From positions 1 to 62,798 of the forward strand of contig JAQCLE010000011.1 in assembly GCA_027592755.1 (NCBI GenBank): DNA of 62,798 nt. The letters are read 5' to 3'. This document shows, piece by piece, positions 45,181 through 55,455 of this stretch. The DNA is from Bacteroidota bacterium (GTDB taxonomy: Bacteria > Bacteroidota > Bacteroidia > Cytophagales > Cyclobacteriaceae). A model generated the notes under the pieces. That model searched no databases. It saw nothing but the letters and a program-made list of their open reading frames with translations, and was not told the DNA's origin. A program made the position numbers and the translations under genes. The stretch's first letter is position 1. Each line of letters starts with the position of its first letter.

Positions 45181-46512
45181 GTGTTCCTCCGATATATTGT
45201 AATTCGGTTACTTGCGGCGATCCCCACAGCACTTCTCCTGGCTCTGGTCGTATTCCTAATGAAAACAGCAATTCCCGATGACCTCATTGAACGTCAATTT
45301 AAAGGAGCCATATTTAATCCAAAAGGTATATCTGAAAATGAGATCAATGAATCAGCTCGGGAGATTCGCTTAAATCTTAAACTCGATTTACCTCTATTTT
45401 ATTTCTCCTTCCAATCCGCGATTATTCCTGATAGTATTTATACGATGTACCCAATCGGTAATGGCAAGTTCTATAAGAAACTACTGATAAAATTTGGGTG
45501 TGAAGAGCAGACAGCCAATTACTATAGGATGCTTTTAAAAATTAAGCAAAACGGTAACGAAGAACAAATTGATTTGTATAATCACCTGTTCGGAAAGGTT
45601 GATGAAAAGCACATTAAAGAAATCCTTACCAATGCTCCCCTCGAGAGTGAAATAAGACCAGTCGTTGACGCTTATGATCAAATGGTCTTATATCAAAACA
45701 GATTCGTCCCGACAATTCCTGCGTTTCGATGGCATGGCTCAAATAACCAGTTTCACATTTGGTTTTGGAATATGCTACATTTCGACTTTGGTAAATCCAT
45801 TGTTGATGGCCTTCGCGTGTCAGGCAAAATAGGATTAGCATTAATCAATATGCTGATCATCACTATTCCTGCACTTATGGCAATTTTTATGATCTGTATT
45901 CCTCTTGGCACATGGTTATCTGGTAACAACTCAAAAAAAGCCTCCATGATCAACACAATACTTTATGGGTTTGATGCAGTTCCACTTTTCTGGCTTTCAC
46001 TCATACTTATAATTCTGTTCGCCAGTAATAACTTTCTCAACATATTTCCAGTATTTGGGTTTAATATTTCAACCGAAAAAAATCAAATTTCCTTTTATCG
46101 AATTACCGGCCTCATCCTTCCTGTAGTTGCACTTATCTTGTCAAATTTAGCCTACGTAAGCAAACAGGTAAGTAAGTCAATTGATGATCAAAAAAACCAA
46201 CTTTATGTACTATCAGCCCGAGCAAGAGGACTTACAGCCAGGAGTGTTTTGTGGGTGCATATTTTTAAAAATAGTTTGATTCCTATAATTACGATTTTTT
46301 CAGACTATCTGACTCCAATTTTTGCTGGATCTTTTGTTCTTGAAATTGTTTTCTCGATTCCAGGAATGGGAAAACTACTCTTTGATAGTGTACTGAACAA
46401 AGATTTTCCTGTCATTCTTGCAATCCTGATGCTCACTGCAAGCATTAAAATACTCTCCCATTTAACTGCAGATATTGGTTATAAAATGGTAAAACCAGCG
46501 ATCAAATACTAG
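45181..46512 (+). CDS. Oligopeptide-type ABC transporter permease (DppB-like)
   Basis: A 443-residue inner-membrane permease starting at GTG 45181 (MFLRYIVIRLLAAIPTALLL). Helix 1 and the C-terminal permease core (FGKSIVDGLRVSGKIGLALI, and the EAA loop near ARARGLTARSVLWVHIFKNS) match DppB/OppB. It is longer than usual (about 300-340 residues) because of an insertion of over 100 residues after helix 1, facing the periplasm. Its partner permease follows directly. No ATPase or substrate-binding protein is in the window. Confidence 0.88.
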   Translation: MFLRYIVIRLLAAIPTALLLALVVFLMKTAIPDDLIERQFKGAIFNPKGISENEINESAREIRLNLKLDLPLFYFSFQSAIIPDSIYTMYPIGNGKFYKKLLIKFGCEEQTANYYRMLLKIKQNGNEEQIDLYNHLFGKVDEKHIKEILTNAPLESEIRPVVDAYDQMVLYQNRFVPTIPAFRWHGSNNQFHIWFWNMLHFDFGKSIVDGLRVSGKIGLALINMLIITIPALMAIFMICIPLGTWLSGNNSKKASMINTILYGFDAVPLFWLSLILIILFASNNFLNIFPVFGFNISTEKNQISFYRITGLILPVVALILSNLAYVSKQVSKSIDDQKNQLYVLSARARGLTARSVLWVHIFKNSLIPIITIFSDYLTPIFAGSFVLEIVFSIPGMGKLLFDSVLNKDFPVILAILMLTASIKILSHLTADIGYKMVKPAIKY

Positions 46513-47616
46513 GTGATGATAGGGAACATCAAACCAAAACATATCGCCGTTACATATCTTACAGCAATTCTGTTGGTGTTGATTTTTGCAGATTTTATAG
46601 CCAACGACAAGCCAATCATAACCATTGGAAATAATGGCATTCAATTTTTTGAGAAACCTGTGGATGCCATGATTACCTATCAATTAAATCCACTCGTCAA
46701 ATACAAGGGAAAACTTGACCTGAAACATACTAATCAAAATCCTTTTCTCACAACCAGCGGGGAACATTTTCTTGGCACTGATCATCTTGGGCGAGATGTT
46801 CTTGGCGGGATAATCCATGGCAGCAGAATTTCTATTGGGATTGGCTTTCTCGCCATTTTTGTAGCTGCATCATTGGGGATTTTAATCGGTGGTATTTCAG
46901 GATTTGTTGGAGATCAAGGTTTTGCAATTCCCTTTAAAACCATACTTATTGTCTTCCTTCTCATCGTATTCTATTATTATTTTATAATCCATCTGGATTT
47001 TTTCTGGGTTCCATTTTTAATTGGCTGTGGCATCATTTCAGGAACTTACTTGGCACTCAAAAATTTTAAACTCATAAATCAAAAAGTAACTATACCAGTT
47101 GATTTCATTCTATTGAAGTTCAGTGAATTGTTTTCCTCGATTCCAGGCTATTTTCTTATTTTGACAATAATTACCATTGTAGAACCCAGCCTCCTGTCAT
47201 TTTCCTTAATAATTGGAATAACATCATGGGTAAGTATTGCAAGACTAATTAGAGGGGAAATGATACATGTAAGAAATGCCGGTTACATTGAATCTGCAAG
47301 GGCTCTTGGGTTTAGTCAGACAAGGATTTTTTTTACTCACGCGTTACCAAACTCTCTTGGCCCCTTACCCTATGCTTTTACATTCGGACTGGCCGGAATT
47401 ATGATAGTAGAATCGACTCTTTCCTATTTTGGAATAGGTTTACCAGCTGATCTATTAAGTTGGGGAAATTTGATTTCGGGATTCAAAAACAACACAACTG
47501 CCTGGTGGGTTGCAGCCATTCCCGGATCCATAATTTTTCTTACGATTTTAAGCCTTCATATAGTTGGAAGATGGGTAGATGAGAAAATGAATTCGATGAA
47601 TACTACCTGGAAGTAA
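46513..47616 (+). CDS. Oligopeptide-type ABC transporter permease (DppC-like)
   Basis: A 367-residue partner starting at GTG 46513 or ATG 46516, immediately after the previous stop. The signature GTDHLGRDVLGGIIHGSRISI and the EAA-loop region ARLIRGEMIHVRNAGYIESARALG are those of DppC/OppC. An additional pair of hydrophobic segments (about residues 150-185) lies between the first and second core helices. It converges with dsbD, overlapping by 14 bases. Confidence 0.9.
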   Translation: MMIGNIKPKHIAVTYLTAILLVLIFADFIANDKPIITIGNNGIQFFEKPVDAMITYQLNPLVKYKGKLDLKHTNQNPFLTTSGEHFLGTDHLGRDVLGGIIHGSRISIGIGFLAIFVAASLGILIGGISGFVGDQGFAIPFKTILIVFLLIVFYYYFIIHLDFFWVPFLIGCGIISGTYLALKNFKLINQKVTIPVDFILLKFSELFSSIPGYFLILTIITIVEPSLLSFSLIIGITSWVSIARLIRGEMIHVRNAGYIESARALGFSQTRIFFTHALPNSLGPLPYAFTFGLAGIMIVESTLSYFGIGLPADLLSWGNLISGFKNNTTAWWVAAIPGSIIFLTILSLHIVGRWVDEKMNSMNTTWK

Positions 47617-49747
47617 TCATTCCTATTCGGTGCGCATCCAAAGCAGAATCGAGGAACTTCTTAAAATTCGATGTATTGAGGTCATATGCCCTTGGTTCCA
47701 TTAACAGATTTTCATTCTGATCAAGAATTACATAATAAGGTTGAGCGTTATTATTGAATTCCACAATTTGGAAATCGGCGTTTTGTTTTCCAATTGATTT
47801 TTTTGTTTTTCCATCATACTCCGAAACATACCACTCACTTTCAGATAGTTCTGTTTTTTCATCCACATAGAGGGCAACCATCACAAAATCGTTCTTCAAT
47901 TTTTTCAGTACCTCAGGTTCAGACCAAACCCTCGCTTCCATTTCGCGGCAATTGACACAACCATGGCCAGTGAAATCTATAAATAATGGTTTGTTTTTAT
48001 CCCTGGCACAAGCCAAAGCCTGCTCGTAATCAAAATAACCCTTGATGCCGTGTGGAAAATGAAGTAAATCTGCATACTTAGGGTCATCGCAAAGTTTATA
48101 ATCATCTGGTACATACGAAACCGATGTATCCACCACATTAAAATCGTGCGTTGAAAGTGGTGGTAAGTATCCCGCCAAACCCTTTAGTGGTGCGCCAAAC
48201 ATACCGGGGATTAAATAAATGACAAATGAAAAAGTTATAATGGCCAAAAGCAGGCGGGGTACACCAACTATTGACATCTCACTATCATTTGGTAATCTTA
48301 TCTTCCCCAGAAGATAGAACCCCATGAGGGTAAAAATTACGATCCAGATTGATAAATAAATTTCCCGGTCAAGGATACCCCAATGATAAGCCTGGTCAGC
48401 GATACTTAAGAATTTGAAAGCGAAAGCAAGCTCAAGAAATCCAAGGACGACTTTTACGGAATTAAGCCACCCACCGGACTTGGGCATGGAACTCAACCAC
48501 CCCGGAAAAATTGCAAACAGTGTGAAGGGGATGGCAAAAGCAAGAGCAAAGGCTACCATACCAAGAATTGGCTTTAGTACTTGCCCCCCCGCAGATTCAA
48601 CCAGTATACTCCCAACAATTGGACCTGTACATGAAAAAGAAACAAGTACTAATGTAAAAGCCATGAAGAACACACCAATAAATCCACCTTTATCAGATTT
48701 CCTGTCCATACTATTGACAAGACCGTGAGGTAACGTTATTTCAAAAAGGCCAAAGAAAGAGAGTGCGAAAATTACGAAGACAAGAAAGAAAATGATGTTG
48801 GGCAGCCATCCGGTAGCCAGGTCATTAGCAACTTCGGGGCCCATAAAAGGAGCCAAAACCGATCCTATCAAAGTGTAAATAACTATGATTGAAAAACCGT
48901 AAAAAATCGCCTTACCTTTTCCACCCTGTTTTCCGGAAAAAAAGGTCACTGTCATCGGAATCATAGGGAATACACACGGTGTTAACAATGCCGCTAAACC
49001 AGCGAGAAAAGCAACAACCATAAATGCAAGCAAGGAGTATGGATCGTTAGAACTCCGTTGGGTAAGTACTGATTTTCTGGGCTCTTTTTTCGAGACAGCA
49101 GGAAGGTCATTCGATATTTCGTTTGTAGGTACATCCGAATCAGTTACACTTTGTTCTTCGGGAATGATAATTTCAGATGCCGTGACTTGTTGAGATTGTT
49201 CGAAAACCCTTGCCTGCTCACTTATTTCATTTTGTCGCTCAACTTTCTTTCCTGCAACCGTTACAACACCCGCTGATCCGCTGAATTCAAACTCCTCGTC
49301 AAACGGGATGCATTTACCGTCGATATCAGAGCATACCTGGTAGAGATAAGACCCACTTAATTCCCAGGAGGATTTTAATATCTTTATTTTTTGCCGAAAT
49401 TCTGCTTTCCCTGTGAAATAGGTATATTCCCCTTCCCATATCTCATCATATTTCTTCTTGGCGCCAATAGGTTTTAACTGTCCTACAAGTTTATAGCTAT
49501 CATCTGGTTCAAAGGTAAATTCAGTAACCATAGGTCCCAGATCAGGGTCGAAATCACTTGAATATAAATACCAATTCTCATCAATTGAAGCATAAAAAAT
49601 AAGATCAAGTTCATCCCCGACCGCAACATTTTCTGCTGATTTATCATAAGACCATTTAGCAGGATGAAGAATTTGAGAAAATGTAGGCATTGAAACTGAT
49701 AACAAGATCAGAGTCAAGACACTAAGAATGCAACTTCTATTATTCAT
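47603..49747 (-). CDS. dsbD: Thiol:disulfide interchange protein DsbD-like
   Basis: A 714-residue protein with three parts in DsbD order: a signal peptide and N-terminal periplasmic domain (residues about 25-175, with Cys in VCSDIDGKCIPF), a membrane domain with about eight helices and the redox cysteines in LLTPCVFPMIPMT and VSFSCTGPIVGS, and a C-terminal thioredoxin domain with CVNC in GHGCVNCREMEARVW. It moves electrons from cytoplasmic thioredoxin to periplasmic thiol proteins. A Ser/Glu-rich linker follows the N-terminal domain. Monocistronic. Confidence 0.93.
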   Translation of the reverse strand: MNNRSCILSVLTLILLSVSMPTFSQILHPAKWSYDKSAENVAVGDELDLIFYASIDENWYLYSSDFDPDLGPMVTEFTFEPDDSYKLVGQLKPIGAKKKYDEIWEGEYTYFTGKAEFRQKIKILKSSWELSGSYLYQVCSDIDGKCIPFDEEFEFSGSAGVVTVAGKKVERQNEISEQARVFEQSQQVTASEIIIPEEQSVTDSDVPTNEISNDLPAVSKKEPRKSVLTQRSSNDPYSLLAFMVVAFLAGLAALLTPCVFPMIPMTVTFFSGKQGGKGKAIFYGFSIIVIYTLIGSVLAPFMGPEVANDLATGWLPNIIFFLVFVIFALSFFGLFEITLPHGLVNSMDRKSDKGGFIGVFFMAFTLVLVSFSCTGPIVGSILVESAGGQVLKPILGMVAFALAFAIPFTLFAIFPGWLSSMPKSGGWLNSVKVVLGFLELAFAFKFLSIADQAYHWGILDREIYLSIWIVIFTLMGFYLLGKIRLPNDSEMSIVGVPRLLLAIITFSFVIYLIPGMFGAPLKGLAGYLPPLSTHDFNVVDTSVSYVPDDYKLCDDPKYADLLHFPHGIKGYFDYEQALACARDKNKPLFIDFTGHGCVNCREMEARVWSEPEVLKKLKNDFVMVALYVDEKTELSESEWYVSEYDGKTKKSIGKQNADFQIVEFNNNAQPYYVILDQNENLLMEPRAYDLNTSNFKKFLDSALDAHRIGMITSR

Positions 49748-49804
49748 AAATACTATTTCTAATGCTCTTTTGAGAATTAAATAACGTATTGATTTTCAAT
49801 TAGT

Positions 49805-51178
49805 TTATTCTCTTTCCATCATGGCAGCATAATGTTCATGGAATCCAATCATGGTTTCAATTCCAGTATAAAAATTATACAATCCAAAACTTTCATTGGG
49901 TGAATGAATGGCATCGGAATTAAGCCCAACCCCAAGTAATATGGAGTCCAGCACTAATACTTGCTGAAAAAGTGCTACAATGGGTATGCTACCTCCCTCT
50001 TTCGTAGGTATCGGTCTCTTTCCCCAAGCGTCGGTTATTGCAGCCGCAGCAGCTTTATAACCAATCGAATCTGTTGATATCATTGCGGCTTGCCCACCAT
50101 GATGTAACGTTATTTTAACCTTTACGGATTTTGGAGCAGCCCGTTGAAAATGATCTGCAAACAACTTGGTGATTTTCTCATGGTCTTGATTTGGCACCAA
50201 ACGCATTGAGATTTTGGCATATGCCTTTGAAGGCAAAACAGTTTTGGCACCTTCTCCAGTGTAACCTCCCCAAATACCATTAACATCAAGGGTAGGACGA
50301 ATACCTATGCGCTCAAGCGTGGTATATCCTTCTTCACCAGATACCTCATCAAGTTCGAGATTAGATTTATAATCTTCTAAATCAAAAGGTGCTTCATTTA
50401 TCAATCTTCTTTCAACATCATTATAACTGATCACATCGTCGTAAAACCCAGGAATAGTGATTTGGCCTTTCTCATCCTTCAAATCAGCAATCATCTTACA
50501 TAATACATTGATGGGATTATCTACAGCTCCTCCATAGATGCCGGAATGAAGATCCCGATTCGGTCCCGTGAGCTCTACCTCCACAAATGAGAGGCCCCTT
50601 AGCCCAACAGTTATTGAGGGATGGTCATTTGATATGATACTAGTATCTGAAATGAGAATTACATCCCCCGCCAATCGCTCTTTATTTTCATTGATGAATA
50701 TTTCAAGATGAGACGACCCTACCTCTTCTTCACCCTCAATCATGAACTTGACATTGCAGGGCAAACTACCTGTTTTATTGAGGCACTCAAACGCTTTGAT
50801 GTGCATATACATTTGGCCCTTATCATCACTAGCGCCCCGGGCAAAAATTTTACCATCTTTTATTACAGGTTCAAATGGTGGTGAATCCCATAACTCGAGT
50901 GGATCTGGTGGCTGCACATCATAGTGGCCATATATCAGAACTGTTGGTTTAGTCGCATCAATAATCTTCTCTCCATAAACTATAGGATGACCTGGTGTTT
51001 TGCAAATCTCCGCAACATCGGTGCCGGCTTCAGATAGTTTTTGCCTTATAAATTCGGCTCCCCTAACGACGTCCCCTTTGTGTTTGCTGTCAGCAGAAAC
51101 CGATGGAATTCGGAGTAATTCAATCAATTCAGACAAAAATCTTTCTTTATTTTCTTTATAATAAGCTAACGCTGTCAA
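49805..51178 (-). CDS. M20-family dipeptidase
   Basis: A 457-residue zinc dipeptidase. The metal-site motifs are in order: YGHYDVQPPDPLELW (His and the catalytic Asp), ARGASDDKGQMYMH (bridging Asp), EGEEEVGSSH (catalytic Glu), DTSII and the C-terminal IHSPNESF (last His). The dimerisation domain lies in between. No signal peptide is seen, so it is cytoplasmic and cleaves dipeptides, as carnosinase-type enzymes do. Monocistronic, 79 bases before plsY on the same strand. Confidence 0.93.
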   Translation of the reverse strand: MTALAYYKENKERFLSELIELLRIPSVSADSKHKGDVVRGAEFIRQKLSEAGTDVAEICKTPGHPIVYGEKIIDATKPTVLIYGHYDVQPPDPLELWDSPPFEPVIKDGKIFARGASDDKGQMYMHIKAFECLNKTGSLPCNVKFMIEGEEEVGSSHLEIFINENKERLAGDVILISDTSIISNDHPSITVGLRGLSFVEVELTGPNRDLHSGIYGGAVDNPINVLCKMIADLKDEKGQITIPGFYDDVISYNDVERRLINEAPFDLEDYKSNLELDEVSGEEGYTTLERIGIRPTLDVNGIWGGYTGEGAKTVLPSKAYAKISMRLVPNQDHEKITKLFADHFQRAAPKSVKVKITLHHGGQAAMISTDSIGYKAAAAAITDAWGKRPIPTKEGGSIPIVALFQQVLVLDSILLGVGLNSDAIHSPNESFGLYNFYTGIETMIGFHEHYAAMMERE

Positions 51179-51256
51179 ATCAATGTGTATTTAAACTGTA
51201 AAATAGAAACTTGGGAATAGCATTAAAGCAGAATCAAGTAAATCCATGACTGGGGA

Positions 51257-51910
51257 TTACTCTCCTTTATTACCCATCGACATTAGGTTTGTTTTATTTT
51301 CTTCACCTTTAATTAAACGTCGGATATTCATTCTATGTGTCCATATGATTACGATAGTGAGCAAAAAACCATAGACAATCAAAATCGGATCGTCCGGCCG
51401 CAATGCCGGAAGCAAAATTAAAGTTAAAGGGAACGCCAATGCCGCTACTATTGAACCGACTGATACGTATTTAGAGATCATCAAAACTGTCACAAATATG
51501 GCAATGGATATTGCAGCGCCTTCAGGGGCTATAGCCAGTGTAACTCCCAGTAATGTAGCCACCCCCTTGCCTCCTTTGAAATTCAGGAATACTGAAAAAA
51601 TATGACCAACAACTGCAAACACACCGAATAACAGTCTAAAGCGTAAAAGCTCATCGGGGTAAATAAAATCAAGTCTTAACAGAAATACCGCTAATGTTGT
51701 CGCTATGGCTCCTTTCAAAATATCCCCGAGGAGAACAATTGTTCCGGCACGTCTACCCAAAACTCTAAAAGTGTTTGTAGCACCTGGGTTACCGCTGCCA
51801 TGCTTAAGTATGTCAATTTTAAAATAATATTTTCCAAACCAAACTGAAGTTGGAAATGAACCCAGCAAGTATGCTATTGAACTAAAAAATATGATGACTA
51901 TTATATGCAT
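51257..51910 (-). CDS. plsY: Acyl-phosphate:glycerol-3-phosphate acyltransferase
   Basis: A 217-residue membrane protein with the three PlsY motifs: YLLGSFPTSVWFGK, GSGNPGATNTFRVLG, and FLNFKGGKGVATLLG. It acylates glycerol-3-phosphate in the first step of phospholipid synthesis. A strong promoter with both boxes precedes it. Confidence 0.97.
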   Translation of the reverse strand: MHIIVIIFFSSIAYLLGSFPTSVWFGKYYFKIDILKHGSGNPGATNTFRVLGRRAGTIVLLGDILKGAIATTLAVFLLRLDFIYPDELLRFRLLFGVFAVVGHIFSVFLNFKGGKGVATLLGVTLAIAPEGAAISIAIFVTVLMISKYVSVGSIVAALAFPLTLILLPALRPDDPILIVYGFLLTIVIIWTHRMNIRRLIKGEENKTNLMSMGNKGE

Positions 51911-51940
51911 CCGTTCTCAACTTGTTATGTTATAGGGTGT

Positions 51941-51975
51941 CAAATTTAACAGAAAACGTCTCCTGTAGCAAAAAA
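51941..51975 (-). promoter_or_regulatory. Promoter of plsY
   Basis: Read on the minus strand: TTTTTTG (51975-51969), 20 bases, then TAAATTTG (51948-51941). Both boxes match the Bacteroidota consensus; the plsY ATG is 30 bases downstream. Confidence 0.75.
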
Positions 51976-52023
51976 TGCCTGACGCAACGAAAAATTTCAG
52001 GATAGTTTTTTACCCCGAATAAT

Positions 52024-54579
52024 TTATGTTTCTGCCCTCAAAACTTCCAATGGTGTCTTTTGAATAATTGATCTGCTATTGAGCAATCCTATGAAAACTG
52101 TAAGTCCGGCGATAATAACAAATAAGATAACCGCTGGAAAAAAATTTGGGATAAACGCCATCTCAAAACTAAAGACAGCTAAAGCCCAGCTGCCTAGCAA
52201 CGCCAGAATAATACCTGAAAACGCTGCTATACTTCCCAAAAACATATATTCTAAAGCTGTAATCCCAAAAATTTGCTTTTTGCTGGCACCCAAGGTTCTG
52301 AGTAGCACACTTTCCTGTATGCGTTGAAACTTGCTAATGATAACAGACCCGATAAGTACAAGTAAGCCCGTAACTATACTGAACATTGCCATAAACCTGA
52401 TAACAAAGGATATTTTGCCAAGTATTACATCAAGAGTATTCAAAATAAGCGATAGGTCTATGATGGATACATTTGGAAACTGTCTAACAATAGCCTGCTG
52501 ATACCTTGCAGACATGTCATTGGACTCGACTTTTGTAACTAAGACGTGAAATTGTGGTGCTTCTTCCAACACTCCTGCAGGAAATACCATTCGAAAGTTG
52601 GTTTGTACCCGGTTCCAGTCGACTTCCCTCAAGCTCCCAACAACAGTTGAAATTATCGCACCCTGAACATTAAATGTCAGCTTGTCTCCAATTTCGACTC
52701 CCATAGAATTGGCTGAACCATCAGATAACGAAATGTATATCGTATCATTTGGAGATTTCACACTCCCATGCCACTCGCCTTCTATCAGTTTTTCCGAACT
52801 GATCAATGAGTCGCGATAAGTCACTCTGTATTCTCGGTTAAAGGACCTTTGTCTATAGTTCACCGTTGTGTCTTCGCTTACCTCCTCCTTTGTCAAACCG
52901 TTTATGCCCACTAACCGCATAGTTACAATTGGCACTTGCTGTATTATGGGAAGGTCATAATCCAAAGTTATTTCAGCAATTTCATCCTTTTGGTGACTCT
53001 GAATATCAAACAAAACCATGTTTGGACGATCGCCGCCACCAGAAACGGCTACTTTATCAACCAAGATATCCTGGACAAAATAGAGCATAGAAATAAGTGC
53101 CGTACCTAAGCCGATTGAGACAATAAGAGTGATTGTCTGATTATTCGGCCGGTATAGGTTTGCAAGACTTTGCCTCCAAATGTAGCCCCATGATACCGGG
53201 AAGTTTTTTCGCACAAACCACATAATTAATTTTCCAACCAGTGCAAGAATTCCAAAAGCCATGAATATTCCCCCACTATAAAAAACAGATTCTTGAATAT
53301 CCTCAATCTGTAAAATCGAAAAACCAAGAATGAAGAGGAATATGAGGATATAAACAGCAATTCTTAAGTAGTCACGTTTATCATTTTTAACTTCATATGA
53401 AGCCCTGAGTGTTCTTAACGGAGAAATATTTCTGATTTCCAGAAGTGGGATAAGTGCAAACAATACAGCCATACAAACGCCGATAGTTATGCCTTGCGCA
53501 ATAGAAGACCATGACAAGGCCATACTCACTTCAATTGGTAAAAAATCGCTGAATATTTCTGGGAGAAAAGATTGTATTAAACTTCCAAGCGCAGTACCAA
53601 CCACTGCTCCCAGTAAACCCATGATTGCAATCTGATAGAGATAAATTAAAAAAGCCTGTCTCCCTTTTAATCCCAAACATCTCAACACTGCAACTGTTGT
53701 GATTTTTTCTTTGATGTAGATATGGACCGAACTAGCCACACCTACACATCCAAGAAGCAACGCAATAAATGCCACCAGATTAAGAAAATTACCCAGGTTG
53801 GTGAATGAATCCCCTGTATCTTCTTTTCTATCTTCTACCGTTTCAGTATCAACTCCAAGATCATCAAGCTTTTTTTCATTTGCATCCAAAACGGTTTGCG
53901 CCTGCTGGGATGATGAAGCCTGATAAAAATATTGGTATCTGATCCGACTTCCCTTTTTAATCAATCCGGTTTGTTCGAGGTATTGGTGAGGAATATAAAC
54001 TACCGGTGCAACTGTTGAAGATATTCCACTTTGTCCCGGAACTTTTTGAAGCTTGCCAGCGATTGTAAACCCAAGATTGCCAACTCTCACTGTATCGCCA
54101 ACCACCACGTCATATTGCAACATCAAAGTGGCGTCAACAAGCGCCATTTGTTTGTTCCTGAAATCAGATTCTGCAATTGGAGGATCGGTTTCAATTTTTC
54201 CATAAAATGGAAAATTTCCTTCCAATGCTCTTATCTGAACCAATCTTGTCCCATCAGTTTTGGGGAAATAAATCATCGAAGCAAAATAGGTCTCCCGTGA
54301 TTTTTGGATGAAGGCTGAATCAAATGGAAAAAGCAGTTCTTTTCTGATTTCTATGGTACTGGATATGCGAAGATCTGCTCCTAATAACTCTTTGGCCTGA
54401 TCGTTTATGTCATTTAAAAGATTGTCACGAAAAGAATTGATAGACACAAGAGCCGCAATTCCAAGTATTATGGAGGAGGTAAATAAGACAAGCCTGGACC
54501 TTCTACTGTCCCTCCATGCCATTTTTAATAGCCATCCCGGACCCGTCGAACGCTTTACCATTAGTTTCTTTATTGGCAC
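52024..54579 (-). CDS. FtsX-like ABC permease (YbbP type)
   Basis: An 851-residue membrane protein with two FtsX-type permease domains, each with a cluster of three to four helices (residues about 255-400 and 745-845), an N-terminal helix near residue 35 (LVLFTSSIILGIAALVSI) and large periplasmic MacB-core-type regions. Repeated motifs such as VLRCLGLKGRQAF and LLRTLGASKKQIF mark the cytoplasmic coupling helices. With the ATPase upstream (4 bases apart) it makes a YbbAP-type transporter, which in other bacteria accompanies the TesA esterase, as here. The substrate is unknown, probably a hydrophobic molecule. Confidence 0.9.
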   Translation of the reverse strand: MPIKKLMVKRSTGPGWLLKMAWRDSRRSRLVLFTSSIILGIAALVSINSFRDNLLNDINDQAKELLGADLRISSTIEIRKELLFPFDSAFIQKSRETYFASMIYFPKTDGTRLVQIRALEGNFPFYGKIETDPPIAESDFRNKQMALVDATLMLQYDVVVGDTVRVGNLGFTIAGKLQKVPGQSGISSTVAPVVYIPHQYLEQTGLIKKGSRIRYQYFYQASSSQQAQTVLDANEKKLDDLGVDTETVEDRKEDTGDSFTNLGNFLNLVAFIALLLGCVGVASSVHIYIKEKITTVAVLRCLGLKGRQAFLIYLYQIAIMGLLGAVVGTALGSLIQSFLPEIFSDFLPIEVSMALSWSSIAQGITIGVCMAVLFALIPLLEIRNISPLRTLRASYEVKNDKRDYLRIAVYILIFLFILGFSILQIEDIQESVFYSGGIFMAFGILALVGKLIMWFVRKNFPVSWGYIWRQSLANLYRPNNQTITLIVSIGLGTALISMLYFVQDILVDKVAVSGGGDRPNMVLFDIQSHQKDEIAEITLDYDLPIIQQVPIVTMRLVGINGLTKEEVSEDTTVNYRQRSFNREYRVTYRDSLISSEKLIEGEWHGSVKSPNDTIYISLSDGSANSMGVEIGDKLTFNVQGAIISTVVGSLREVDWNRVQTNFRMVFPAGVLEEAPQFHVLVTKVESNDMSARYQQAIVRQFPNVSIIDLSLILNTLDVILGKISFVIRFMAMFSIVTGLLVLIGSVIISKFQRIQESVLLRTLGASKKQIFGITALEYMFLGSIAAFSGIILALLGSWALAVFSFEMAFIPNFFPAVILFVIIAGLTVFIGLLNSRSIIQKTPLEVLRAET

Positions 54580-54582
54580 TTT

Positions 54583-55293
54583 TTAATGTAATGACACCTC
54601 ATTGTATTCTGCAGCCATATTCATCTCATCAGAGATGATTTTACCGCCCTTGATGCGCACTATTCTCTGAGTTTTACGGGCAAGATCCATATCATGGGTG
54701 ACTAATACCAATGTGGTGCCCTGTTCAAGGTTAATCTCAAAAAGAAGTGCTTCTACATTCGATCCTGTTTCATCATCGAGATTTCCTGTTGGTTCATCAG
54801 CAAACAAAATCCGTGGGTTATTTGAAAAAGCTCTGGCTATGGAAACACGCTGTTGCTCGCCACCCGAAAGCTGTGTTGGATAGTGATCAAACCTATCGGA
54901 CAATCCAACTCTATCCAGTAGTTCCATAGATCTCTTTCGGGCACTTTTTTCTCCTCTTAGTTCCAATGGAACCATTACATTTTCAAGTGCCGTGAGGGTC
55001 TGAATCAATTGGAAATTTTGGAAAATAAAACCAACAGATTGATTTCTAACCTTAGCCCTGGCATCTTCACTGAGTTTATCCAACTGTGTATCACATAATA
55101 TCACGGTTCCGGAAGTTGCCTTATCCAAACCTGCACATAAGCCCAATAAAGTGGTCTTTCCACTTCCTGAAGGGCCCACAATTGAGAAGGTATCTCCTTC
55201 GTTTATCTCGAAATTTATCCCCTCCAGGACACTGAGTCTCCTGCTTCCGCTTTCATAAATTTTCGATAATCCTGAAACTTTAAGAATTGACAT
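54583..55293 (-). CDS. ABC transporter ATP-binding protein (YbbA type)
   Basis: A 236-residue ATPase of the MacB/LolD group. Walker A is GPSGSGKTTLLG, the Q-loop FQNFQLIQTLT, the signature LSGGEQQRVSIARA, Walker B RILFADEPTGNLD and the H-loop VTHDMDLA. It powers the YbbP-like permease encoded 4 bases downstream. Divergent from the TesA-like esterase gene, as in the ybbAP-tesA arrangement of Proteobacteria. Confidence 0.93.
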   Translation of the reverse strand: MSILKVSGLSKIYESGSRRLSVLEGINFEINEGDTFSIVGPSGSGKTTLLGLCAGLDKATSGTVILCDTQLDKLSEDARAKVRNQSVGFIFQNFQLIQTLTALENVMVPLELRGEKSARKRSMELLDRVGLSDRFDHYPTQLSGGEQQRVSIARAFSNNPRILFADEPTGNLDDETGSNVEALLFEINLEQGTTLVLVTHDMDLARKTQRIVRIKGGKIISDEMNMAAEYNEVSLH

Positions 55294-55425
55294 GAAAAGA
55301 ATATTGAGTAATAGTAAAAAATTGAATTTGATTGAATGTGAAGTTACCCAAGTTGTTCGGAGGTTTTAATCATCGATTATATAATCTTTTGAAGCAACGT
55401 TCCGGTGAACCCAAAATCGATTTCC

Positions 55426-55433
55426 TATTTTTG
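55426..55433 (+). promoter_or_regulatory. Candidate -7 box of the TesA-like gene
   Basis: TATTTTTG matches TAnnTTTG and lies 22 bases before ATG 55456. No clear -33 box is present at the usual distance. Confidence 0.45.
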
Positions 55434-55455
55434 CGCACAATTCAATTTTTTACGA

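Noticed and set aside
48414-48728. Plus-strand frame of 104 codons inside dsbD
   Set aside because: Antisense to the conserved membrane domain of DsbD; its composition mirrors the coding strand.
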